Shown here: in pieces, positions 6,653-11,853 of the stretch
Layout: each line of letters starts with the position of its first letter
Numbering within the stretch: the stretch's first letter is position 1
Assembly (NCBI GenBank): GCA_000432135.1
Contig: HF990616.1
Span: 33,926 to 45,778, forward strand
Reading direction: 5' to 3'
From: Firmicutes bacterium CAG:124
Lineage (GTDB): Bacteria; Bacillota; Clostridia; Oscillospirales; Oscillospiraceae
DNA length: 11,853 bases
The notes under the pieces: model-generated
What the model was told of the DNA's origin: nothing
Database searches by the model: none
The model's input: the letters and a program-made list of their open reading frames with translations, nothing else
Program-made: the position numbers and the translations under genes

Positions 6653-6682
6653 CTTTTTCTTTTGCTTCTCCAAAAGAAAAAG
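6653..6682. repeat. Pyrimidine/purine hairpin, copy 1
   Basis: CTTTTTCTTTTG (6653-6664) pairs perfectly with CAAAAGAAAAAG (6671-6682) around a 6-base loop. A G-run and a C-run block (6704-6726) follow. A related hairpin lies at 7109-7138, suggesting a dispersed family. Confidence 0.6.
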
Positions 6683-6748
6683 CTGCAAAAAGAAAACGAG
6701 CCCGGGGGGATTTCGATTTCCCCCCCGGAGCCCCCTTGAACCGACCAG

Positions 6749-6767
6749 AAAAACCGCTTCGGTTTTT
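6749..6767 (+). terminator. Possible weak intrinsic terminator
   Basis: AAAAACCG (6749-6756) pairs with CGGTTTTT (6760-6767) around a 3-base loop. The G/C part is only three pairs, so termination would be weak. It could end transcription from the orphan plus-strand promoter at 6503-6531. Confidence 0.35.
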
Positions 6768-6801
6768 ATGGGAATCTGCGACAAATCTGCAGCTGCCCAA
6801 T

Positions 6802-6881
6802 GGGCCGATGTGTACCGGCAAGCGGCAGACCCCCATCCGTAACGCTCCTTCGTCGCGAACGGCTGTGACCGGCATCGGCCC
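6802..6881. repeat. REP-like palindrome D, split by about 60 extra bases
   Basis: GGGCCGATG (6802-6810) and CATCGGCCC (6873-6881) are the two arms of the same core seen at 619-640, followed by the same ctaca tail. The normal loop is about 4 bases, but here the arms are 62 bases apart. The intervening stretch is bounded by ccgg (6814-6817 and 6869-6872). A fragment resembling the linker (gcgaatccgc ... gcaaatttt) follows at about 6895-6921. Confidence 0.55.
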
Positions 6882-7039
6882 CTACAGGACTCCGGCGAAT
6901 CCGCACTGCCCTGCAAATTTTGAACGCAGAGCGGATTTACCGCAGCCATTCAAAGGCAGCTGCTTTCAAATTCGTTGTACCGTGACAGGCGGCGCGTAGA
7001 ATCGTGCCCGTAAGGTGACTCGGTGTGTTCGCAACGATT

Positions 7040-7064
7040 AAAAAACCGGTTCCTGCCTGAACCG
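7040..7064 (-). terminator. Possible minus-strand terminator
   Basis: On the minus strand CGGTTC (7064-7059) pairs with GAACCG (7052-7047), then GTTTTTT follows. The stem is only six pairs and no minus-strand gene precedes it, so it may be chance or the end of an antisense transcript from the lipoprotein gene. Confidence 0.3.
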
Positions 7065-7108
7065 TATCCGCAGAACGCACCAATCGTAACCAGCGCTCCT
7101 TTTCTCCT

Positions 7109-7138
7109 CCTTCTTTTCCGGCAAGACGGAAAAGAAGG
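7109..7138. repeat. Pyrimidine/purine hairpin, copy 2
   Basis: CCTTCTTTTCCG (7109-7120) pairs perfectly with CGGAAAAGAAGG (7127-7138) around a 6-base loop. It ends about 50 bases before the lipoprotein start. Its layout and C/T-versus-A/G arms resemble the hairpin at 6653-6682. No T-run follows on the plus strand. Confidence 0.6.
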
Positions 7139-7189
7139 GGCCGCCGGAGGCATCCCACCCTCACACACCCGAATCCAAAGGAGGTCATG

Positions 7190-9367
7190 ATGAAGAAAAC
7201 CCAACGGCTGACCGCCGTTTTTCTGCTTTTACTTATACTCTGCGGCTGCTCGACACCGACAGCCCCGGATACCATAGTCATGCCGCAGACATCTGCGGAA
7301 ACCTGCACAGAACCCGCGCCTGTTTCAGCAGAACCGGAACCCGGCGTGTTTCATCTGGAATACGAGCAGACCGCGCTGCCGGAGCCGCTTTCGGCCGTCA
7401 CGGCGCTGACCGTGCTGGACGGCACGTTCCTTCTCGGCGGCGTTTCGGAGACGGGGCTTGCGCTCGTGCGCCTGACGGCGGAGGGAAAAAGCGAAGAACT
7501 CCCGCTTCCGGGCAGCACGGAGTATCTCTACGCGCTCTGCCCGGACGGGGCAGGCGGGGCGTGGCTGCTCTGCGGAAGCCTGCCGAAGGGCTATTTCGAT
7601 GCGTTCGGAAACTTCCGGTTCCTTTCAAAGGAGCCGGAGGGCAAGCTTGCGCTGGCCCACTATGACGCCGCGTTCGCCTTGCAGGAGATCGTGCCCCTGC
7701 AGACGCAGTACACCGACCGCTTTTTCCAGCTGTGCAGGCTTGAAGGCGGCTTTTGCATGATGAGTGCATCGCTGCTTATCCGTCTGGATGAGGCGGGCGC
7801 GGAAACGTCGCGGCAAAGTCTGGACGCAAAGGACGGCTGGAGCTTCGCGGCCATACAGGAGGCGGACGGCGTTCTGTATGTCCTGACGCGGAATTTTTAC
7901 AGCGAGGAGCTGCCGGAGCTGCGCAAATTCGCGCCGGATACGCTTTCTGCGCTGGAGGCCGATACCTGCACCTCGGAGGTCATCGGGCTTGCCCTGTGCG
8001 CGGACGGACGGCTGCTGATGGGGAACAGGGAAGAGCTCTTCGCGTATGATACCGGTTCCGGAGAAACCGAACCGCTTGTCCGCTGGCAGGAGCTTGGGGC
8101 GAACGTGCTCGCCGAGCAGCCGTGGGAACTGGAAGACGGATATCTGCTCTTTTCGCCGGGCGATACATCTCTCCAGCGCCTGCGCCGCGTTCCCGGACAG
8201 GCGCCGGAGCGGACGGTTCTGACGCTGGCGGTCGTGTGCGGAGATACACCGTTCGGAGCGTTTACGCAGATGCTGCAGGACTTCAATCTCAGTCAGGACG
8301 CGTACCGGATCGACTGGACACTCTACACGGATTCGCAGTACGCGGACGGCGAACCGGCCGATCTGCTGCGCACGGAGCTTATCGCCGGACGCGGGCCGGA
8401 TCTGTTCGTATTTTATACCAACGGCTATACCCCCGTCCCGCTTGCGGCGGAGGACGTCTGCACAGATCTTTTGCCGCTGCTGGGCGATGAACTGACGCGC
8501 GACGCGCTTCTGCCGGGGTTATTCGACCTGATGCAGCCGGACGGCGCGCTCTATCAGCTGCCGCTGACCGTCTCAGTCGACACGCTCGTCGCGCCGTCGC
8601 GCCTCATCCCGGAGCCGGGCGTGACGTTTGCCGAATTTGAACAGGCGCGCAGCCAGATGCCGGACGGCTGGGTCCCCATCGATTCGTGGAACACGCCGGG
8701 CAACCTGTTCGCCTTCTGCGTTCCGTTCTGCATCGGCGCGTATGCAGACAGGGAAGCCGGAACCTGCGACTTTGAAACGCAGGGCTTTTATGACTGCCTC
8801 GCGTGGTGCAAGGCATGGGGCGGCGACGGCTCGACCCCGGAGGAGCCGGAGATGACGCTGGTCAAGCTTACAAGCATCCGGGGCGTTGACCAGCTTGCCG
8901 GGCGAAGCGAATATGTAGAGAAAAACTGGTTCGGTGAGCCGGGATATACCTATGCGGGCTTCCCAGCGCAGTCCGGCAGCGGCAGCGCGTATCAGGTTTT
9001 GTCGAGCCTCGGCCTCGGCCAGCAGTGCAGCGATCCGGACGGCGCGAAGGCGTTTTTCGAGTTCTGCTTTTCCTATTCGCAGGACGGTGCGCTTCCTGCA
9101 AGCCTCCAGCGCCTGCAGTCGGAGCTGGCGGCATACAGGGCCGCTGACTCGGACGGCGGAGAGAGGACGGTCAGCGAGACGGATGCGGCGCAGTTTTACG
9201 AGCTGCTGAACGGCATCACCGTGCTGGCGGGGCTGGACGGCCAGCTGACCGAGATCCTGCAGGAGGAGGCGGCCGGTTATTTTGCCGGCAGCATGACGGC
9301 GGAGCAGGCCGCGCGGAATATCCAGTCCCGCGCAAGCCTCTATTTGCAGGAGCACCGCAGGGCATGA
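7190..9367 (+). CDS. Lipoprotein with N-terminal propeller-like region and C-terminal extracellular solute-binding domain
   Basis: The product has about 725 residues. The signal MKKTQRLTAVFLLLLILCGC carries a lipobox (LCGC) with the lipid-bearing cysteine at C20, so it should be tethered to the outer face of the membrane. Residues about 50-335 hold repeated short strand patterns such as LTVLDGTFLLGG, GGAWLLCG and GVLYVLTRNF, consistent with a beta-propeller-like fold. Residues about 344-725 resemble family 1 (sugar-type) ABC binding proteins: LTLAVVCG at the start, FTQMLQDFN, then LLRTELIAGRGPDLFVF, and a late AAQFYELLNG segment. ATG at 7190 is five bases after AAAGGAGG (7177-7184). The ATG at 7187 is only two bases away and less likely. 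No ABC permease or ATPase is adjacent, so it may serve a distant transporter or act as a sensor. The ligand is unknown. Confidence 0.8.
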   Translation: MKKTQRLTAVFLLLLILCGCSTPTAPDTIVMPQTSAETCTEPAPVSAEPEPGVFHLEYEQTALPEPLSAVTALTVLDGTFLLGGVSETGLALVRLTAEGKSEELPLPGSTEYLYALCPDGAGGAWLLCGSLPKGYFDAFGNFRFLSKEPEGKLALAHYDAAFALQEIVPLQTQYTDRFFQLCRLEGGFCMMSASLLIRLDEAGAETSRQSLDAKDGWSFAAIQEADGVLYVLTRNFYSEELPELRKFAPDTLSALEADTCTSEVIGLALCADGRLLMGNREELFAYDTGSGETEPLVRWQELGANVLAEQPWELEDGYLLFSPGDTSLQRLRRVPGQAPERTVLTLAVVCGDTPFGAFTQMLQDFNLSQDAYRIDWTLYTDSQYADGEPADLLRTELIAGRGPDLFVFYTNGYTPVPLAAEDVCTDLLPLLGDELTRDALLPGLFDLMQPDGALYQLPLTVSVDTLVAPSRLIPEPGVTFAEFEQARSQMPDGWVPIDSWNTPGNLFAFCVPFCIGAYADREAGTCDFETQGFYDCLAWCKAWGGDGSTPEEPEMTLVKLTSIRGVDQLAGRSEYVEKNWFGEPGYTYAGFPAQSGSGSAYQVLSSLGLGQQCSDPDGAKAFFEFCFSYSQDGALPASLQRLQSELAAYRAADSDGGERTVSETDAAQFYELLNGITVLAGLDGQLTEILQEEAAGYFAGSMTAEQAARNIQSRASLYLQEHRRA

Positions 9368-9371
9368 CAAA

Positions 9372-9390
9372 GCCCCGGCAGAGCCGGGGC
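9372..9390 (-). terminator. GC-rich hairpin terminator for the small ORF
   Basis: GCCCCGGC (9372-9379) and GCCGGGGC (9383-9390) form a perfect 8-bp stem with a 3-base loop. On the minus strand TTTGT follows, and the hairpin starts five bases past the small ORF's stop. It lies four bases beyond the lipoprotein stop on the other strand, but no T-run follows on that side, so it would be less effective there. Confidence 0.65.
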
Positions 9391-9393
9391 CTG

Positions 9394-9411
9394 GGTCAGC
9401 GCCTGCTGACC
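9394..9411 (-). promoter_or_regulatory. Second hairpin spanning the small ORF's stop codon
   Basis: GGTCAGC (9394-9400) pairs perfectly with GCTGACC (9405-9411) around gcct. It contains the stop codon and last codons of the 29-codon ORF and sits directly before the terminator hairpin, so the transcript would end in two stacked hairpins. Confidence 0.5.
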
Positions 9412-9485
9412 TCATAATCTTCGTCGCGGAAGATCCAATCGTCCAGATCGCCGCAGTCGGCGGGGCCGTTGTTTCTGTATGTCAT
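9396..9485 (-). CDS. Small acidic protein, 29 residues, unknown function
   Basis: A short ORF begins ATG at 9485 and ends TGA at 9396. AAAGGAGG (minus strand, 9501-9494) lies eight bases upstream, a full ribosome binding match at ideal spacing. TATACT (9523-9518) is a plausible -10 and a hairpin terminator follows the stop. The peptide starts MTYRNNGPADCG, carries one cysteine (C11) and an acidic, aromatic second half with LDDWIF and DEDYEV, ending in two arginines. There is no signal peptide or membrane segment, so a cytoplasmic role is likely. I do not recognise the family. It is convergent with the lipoprotein gene and downstream of the DUF2284 gene on the same strand. It could be a regulatory or stress peptide, or the coding part of a dual-function small RNA. 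Confidence 0.7.
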   Translation of the reverse strand: MTYRNNGPADCGDLDDWIFRDEDYEVSRR

Positions 9486-9517
9486 ATTCGCTGCCTCCTT
9501 TTTTCACGATCCAGACT

Positions 9518-9547
9518 AGTATATGGAGGCGCGCATGAAAATGCGCG
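9518..9547 (-). promoter_or_regulatory. Promoter and operator-like palindrome for the small ORF
   Basis: On the minus strand TATACT (9523-9518) matches five of six -10 bases and would start RNA near 9511, a 26-base leader. No clear -35 box exists. Instead a perfect inverted repeat, CGCGCAT (9530-9536) with ATGCGCG (9541-9547) around GAAA, covers the region from about -19 to -36. This may be a regulator's binding site, which would fit a promoter lacking a -35. Confidence 0.45.
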
Positions 9548-9607
9548 TGAAATATGACGCCGCTCCGCAAGCAGCTGCGTTTCCGCAGAGCCGCGCGATG
9601 CACGGGG

Positions 9608-10096
9608 TCAGGCAGACTGAAACAGGATCAGAGAAAAGTAACGGATCTTCCCGTCGTCCGCCCAGCATTTCATGTGAACAGCGTCGGCCATCCTCTGCGC
9701 GTCCACGCAGTAGGCCGACATACAGGACGCGTGCTTCCACGGGCCTGCGCCCATCATCAGAAGATCGGTCAGACCGTCCGCACGCATCTGCTCCATAAGC
9801 TGCTCGGTCAGCAGATTCTGGTGCTTCTTCGCGGCCTTCTGCTCCGCCGTATCCCAATAATCGACGGGGGTTGTTTCGATCATCAGGATCAGCGCCGTCT
9901 GGTACCGCAGCATATCCGCCGTCATTTCCTCGACCGTTCCGCTCATCGGCGGACAGGCCGGGAGAACGCCGTAATTGCCGCAGAGGTTCTGCGCACAGAA
10001 CCTGCGGTATTCCGGCACAACGACCAGCTCCCGCACCGGCAGAACTGCTGCGTCCGTAAATCCGGACGCCTTTGCCATTGCAGCATAATCCCGCAT
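9608..10096 (-). CDS. DUF2284-type cysteine-rich (putative metal-binding) protein, short form
   Basis: The 162-residue product begins MRDYAAMAKASGFTDAAVLP and contains FCAQNLCGNYGVLPACPP (33-50), the hallmark of the DUF2284 family of predicted metal-binding proteins. Cysteines C34, C39 and C48 are in that block, with C125, C130 and C144 later. In the members I recall, a cysteine-rich stretch (CxxC and similar) comes before a final SMxAxGIDV-like segment. Here GAGPW (116-120) runs almost directly into CMSAYCVDAQRMADAV, so that stretch seems to be missing. The end, IRYFSLILF, matches the family. ATG at 10096 follows AGGAG (10109-10105) by eight bases, and a near-consensus promoter lies upstream. 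The function of the family is not established. Confidence 0.8.
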   Translation of the reverse strand: MRDYAAMAKASGFTDAAVLPVRELVVVPEYRRFCAQNLCGNYGVLPACPPMSGTVEEMTADMLRYQTALILMIETTPVDYWDTAEQKAAKKHQNLLTEQLMEQMRADGLTDLLMMGAGPWKHASCMSAYCVDAQRMADAVHMKCWADDGKIRYFSLILFQSA

Positions 10097-10131
10097 GGAA
10101 CCCTCTCCTGTCTCGAACTGTCTTTGCGGTC

Positions 10132-10160
10132 ATTATAGCGGTTCGCCGCCGCATTGTAAA
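10132..10160 (-). promoter_or_regulatory. Sigma-A promoter for the DUF2284 gene
   Basis: On the minus strand TTTACA (10160-10155; five of six) and a perfect TATAAT (10137-10132) are 17 bases apart. Transcription would start near 10125, about 29 bases before the ATG. The gene is therefore transcribed separately from sigK, in vegetative cells. Confidence 0.82.
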
Positions 10161-10174
10161 GTGCTGTGCGGCAC

Positions 10175-10873
10175 CTATGCCGTCTGCGTGTAGTCCTGCA
10201 GTGCCTGCTGAAGCGCGGCAAGGGCCTTTTTCTCGATGCGGGACACATACGACCGGCTGATGCCGCACTTTGCGGCGATCTCCCGCTGCGTCAGCGGCGT
10301 CCGGTCGCCGAGTCCATAGCGCAGCGTGATGACCATCCGCTCACGCTCTGACAACACCTCGTTCATGACCTCGTAGAGCTTTTTGTATGTCTGCCGCGCG
10401 CTCAAGTCCTCGAACAGATCCTCGTCCGAGCATAAAACATCCATCAGCGACAGCGCGTTCCCGTCCTTCCCCGTCTCAATGCAGTCCGAAAGCGAAACAT
10501 CCCCCGCCGTCTTCTTCATCGACCGGAAGTACATCAGGATCTCATTCTCTACACATCTTGCTGCATATGTTGCGAGCCGGGCGCCCTTGCTGGCGTCGAA
10601 GGTCGAGATCCCTTTGATGAGCCCGATCGTGCCGATCGAGATCAGATCCTCCTGATCGGCGGACTGCGAATAGTATTTTTTCATAATGTGCGCCACCAGG
10701 CGGAGATTGCGTTCGATCAGAATGTTGCGGGCCTCCAGATCGCCCTCGGCGCTGCGTTTCAGGTATATGCGCTCCTCTTCGGCGGTGAGCGGCTTCGGGA
10801 ATGAGCCGCCGCCGGAGATGCGCAGCGATGTGAGCATACTGCTGAGCATCAGCCAGACTGCTGCGGAAAGCAT
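10175..10873 (-). CDS. sigK: Sporulation sigma factor SigK (pro-sigma-K)
   Basis: The 232-residue product is the late mother-cell sigma factor. After a hydrophobic N-terminal pro-like region (about 1-20, AAVWLMLSSML), the sequence SFPKPLTAEEE (24-34) marks the SigK subfamily. Region 2 follows (ARNILIERNLRLVAHI, DLISIGTIGLIKGISTFD, ATYAARCVENEILMYFR; 48-117). Region 4 with its helix-turn-helix comes at about 170-225 (TQREIAAKCGISRSYVSRIE). SigE is close, but SFPKPL and the DVSLSD..ETGKDGN block (125-139) favour SigK. The gene is unbroken: no skin-like element interrupts it. In Bacillus the pro-sequence is removed by SpoIVFB; some Clostridia lack it, whereas a comparable extension is kept here. 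ATG at 10873 lies nine bases after GGAGG (10887-10883), inside the hairpin described separately. Confidence 0.9.
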   Translation of the reverse strand: MLSAAVWLMLSSMLTSLRISGGGSFPKPLTAEEERIYLKRSAEGDLEARNILIERNLRLVAHIMKKYYSQSADQEDLISIGTIGLIKGISTFDASKGARLATYAARCVENEILMYFRSMKKTAGDVSLSDCIETGKDGNALSLMDVLCSDEDLFEDLSARQTYKKLYEVMNEVLSERERMVITLRYGLGDRTPLTQREIAAKCGISRSYVSRIEKKALAALQQALQDYTQTA

Positions 10874-10901
10874 AGGCTTTCACCTCCACAGAAAGCCTAT
10901 G
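10871..10901 (-). promoter_or_regulatory. sigK leader hairpin: start codon in stem, ribosome site in loop
   Basis: CATAGGCTTTC (10871-10881) and GAAAGCCTATG (10891-10901) are perfect reverse complements, giving an 11-bp stem with a 9-base loop. In the sigK mRNA the loop reads UGUGGAGGU, exposing the ribosome binding site, while the AUG (10873-10871) is the last paired triplet of the 3' arm. Such a fold would hide the start codon and could slow or condition SigK synthesis. Confidence 0.7.
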
Positions 10902-10926
10902 TCCGACCGGCAAGTCCAGATTCCGG

Positions 10927-10955
10927 TTTGCAAATATTTCGGGATATGGTATGAT
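10927..10955 (+). promoter_or_regulatory. Extended -10 promoter for the surface protein gene, overlapping a possible sporulation promoter
   Basis: TTTGCA (10927-10932) and TATGAT (10950-10955) are 17 bases apart, with an extended -10 TGG (10947-10949). RNA would start near 10962, a very short leader. On the minus strand the overlapping CATACCATA (10953-10945) fits the sigma-K/sigma-E type -10 (CATAnnnTA), which could serve sigK. I could not find a convincing -35 for it. Confidence 0.55.
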
Positions 10956-10976
10956 GGAGAAAAAGGAGGGCGCGCG

Positions 10977-11853
10977 ATGAGGCGGTTTCTGCTTCGGCTG
11001 GCGTGGCTGGCCATTTTCCTATGCGTGCCGGTTCAGACGGCTGCTCTGGCAGCGGAACCGGCAAAGCCTTTGACGGTGCGGGCTGTGTTTGAAGGGGAGC
11101 TGCCGCTTGCCGGGATGCGGTTTAATGTGTACCGGGTCGCAGACCGTTCCGGCGGCGGGACGTGGAGCCTTGAGCCGCGTTTCAAAGCGTATCAGACGCG
11201 GCTGGAAACGCAGAACGGCGGGACGGAAGCATGGGCCGCGCTTGCGCGCGTGCTGGAAAAGGTGGCCTTGATGGAGGAAGCCTGCCTGCCGGACGCTTCT
11301 GCGGAGACAGACGAGGATGGTACGGCAGTCCTTGACGCGCTGCGGCCCGGCCTGTATCTGCTGAGCGGGCAGAGCGTCTGCGTGAACCGGCAGATCTATA
11401 CGCCGTCGCCTATGCTGATCGTCTGCCCCGCGGAGTGCGCGGCAGAGCCAGAGCTGACCCGCAGTCCGGAAAAGGCGGATTATTCCGTCCAGATCGTCTG
11501 GGACGATGAAAAGACGCCGGAGCAGCGGCCGGGATCGCTGCCCGTCCAGCTGATGTGCGACGGGAAAGCCTATGGCCGCCCGGTTCTTTTATCCGAAGAA
11601 CAGGACTGGCATTATACATGGAGCAGTCTGCCGACGGCGCATTACTGGGCACTTGCGGAGCAGAACGTTTCCGGCTACCTCGACGCGGAGGTGCAGAAAG
11701 AGGGGACAGTCTTCCGCGTGACCTATGCCGCAGCGCAGCCGGAACCGAAGCCTCAGCCAGGGGCCGGGGAAGCGCCGGAAACCGGAAAGCGCGGCTGGCT
11801 TGCAGCACCTGCGCTCATACTGATCGCCGCAGCGGGGATATTCCTGCGGAATC
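10977..11853 (+). CDS. Cna-B/pilin-like surface protein with sorting-type C-terminus (3' end outside window)
   Basis: The frame is open from ATG 10977 to the window edge (292 full codons). A signal peptide runs to about residue 25 (WLAIFLCVPVQTAALA). The next part (about 32-155) resembles pilin-like adhesins: LAGMRFNVYRVAD, an AWAALARVLEKVALME helix, DEDGTAVLDALRPGLYLL, and IYTPSPMLIVCP. A Cna-B type domain follows (about 168-250, YSVQIVWDDEKTPEQRPGSL ... HYWALAEQNVSGY). Then come a Pro-rich linker, APETG (266-270), and a hydrophobic stretch (WLAAPALILIAAAGIFL) ending in RN, which looks like a variant LPxTG sorting signal. Few codons are probably missing. AAGGAGG (10963-10969) lies seven bases before the ATG. 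It would be attached to the wall by sortase or held in the membrane. No sortase gene is in the window. Confidence 0.85.
   Translation, partial: MRRFLLRLAWLAIFLCVPVQTAALAAEPAKPLTVRAVFEGELPLAGMRFNVYRVADRSGGGTWSLEPRFKAYQTRLETQNGGTEAWAALARVLEKVALMEEACLPDASAETDEDGTAVLDALRPGLYLLSGQSVCVNRQIYTPSPMLIVCPAECAAEPELTRSPEKADYSVQIVWDDEKTPEQRPGSLPVQLMCDGKAYGRPVLLSEEQDWHYTWSSLPTAHYWALAEQNVSGYLDAEVQKEGTVFRVTYAAAQPEPKPQPGAGEAPETGKRGWLAAPALILIAAAGIFLRN

Larger units (their letters stand above)
6571..7176. other. Gene-free spacer holding hairpins and repeat fragments
   Basis: Roughly 600 bases without a credible gene. The left part is A/C-rich (6580-6630). It then contains a T/A-rich hairpin (6653-6682), a C/G-run inverted repeat (about 6702-6728), a small terminator-like hairpin (6749-6767), a split REP-like palindrome (6802-6881), a weak minus-strand terminator-like hairpin (7040-7064) and a hairpin at 7109-7138. 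I saw no clear promoter for the lipoprotein gene that follows. Open frames here change composition at each repeat and have no ribosome sites. Confidence 0.6.

Noticed and set aside
6474..6875. Minus-strand ORF of 133 codons in the spacer upstream of blaI
   Set aside because: It runs through the operators, hairpins and repeats and has no ribosome site; its translation changes character at each repeat.
6577..6999. Open frame starting with ATC after the strong ribosome site
   Set aside because: It is open for 141 codons, but the product is a translation of repeats with proline and lysine runs and no domain. Kept as a finding about a missing gene rather than called as a CDS.
6985..7065. Riboswitch or tRNA-like element upstream of the lipoprotein
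   Set aside because: A few short complementary stretches exist, but no known riboswitch core or cloverleaf could be built.
9412..9603. Minus-strand ORF of 63 codons overlapping the 29-codon gene
   Set aside because: It has no ribosome site and contains the small ORF's ribosome site as codons (VKKGG); the 29-codon frame fits the signals.
10542..10913. Minus-strand ORF of 123 codons overlapping the sigK start
   Set aside because: Alternate frame of sigK; its start precedes the ribosome site that serves sigK.
11410..11808. Minus-strand ORF of 132 codons at the right end
   Set aside because: Shadow of the Cna-B surface protein, which has a signal peptide, domain pattern, promoter and ribosome site.

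Overview
This 11.85 kb, GC-rich window looks like chromosome from a spore-forming, gut-type member of the Clostridia, most likely Oscillospirales (Oscillospiraceae or a relative). The reasons are an intact sigK, a BlaI/BlaR1-type regulator pair, a lipoprotein with an N-terminal propeller-like half joined to a solute-binding half, a Cna-B surface protein, and several intergenic palindromic repeats. The taxon is inferred from gene content and style; no marker gene was compared.

Layout. Bases 1-440 are the 3' end of rarA. Bases 441-786 hold a mosaic of palindromic repeats and no gene. At 787-1968 is a membrane-anchored S41 (Ctp) protease. A textbook sigma-A promoter overlapping its stop codon starts a greA-lysS operon (2061-4525); the lysS product carries an extra C-terminal tRNA-binding domain. 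A strong hairpin terminator at 4548-4584 separates lysS from a convergent, minus-strand blaI-blaR1-like operon (6437 to 4606), in which the receptor's outer domain is an M23 (LytM) peptidase. The blaI promoter region is almost mirror-symmetric. It carries a second promoter, an operator-like palindrome and an excellent ribosome binding site pointing the other way, but no gene follows. About 600 bases of hairpins and repeat fragments lie between there and a solute-binding-like lipoprotein (7190-9367).

After 9367 the genes return to the minus strand: a 29-codon small ORF with its own ribosome site and terminator (9485-9396), a short DUF2284-type cysteine protein (10096-9608) with a near-consensus promoter, and sigK (10873-10175). 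The sigK start codon is locked in an 11-bp hairpin. Divergent from sigK, a Cna-B/pilin-like surface protein with a sorting-type C-terminus begins at 10977 and runs off the window.

Functions. Most genes are housekeeping (replication-fork repair, transcript elongation, lysine tRNA charging) or belong to the cell envelope and its regulation (Ctp, BlaR1-M23, lipoprotein, surface protein) and to sporulation (sigK). The parts that most deserve attention are the symmetric divergent promoter with a missing gene, the M56-M23 receptor, the sigK leader hairpin, and the unannotated 29-residue ORF.
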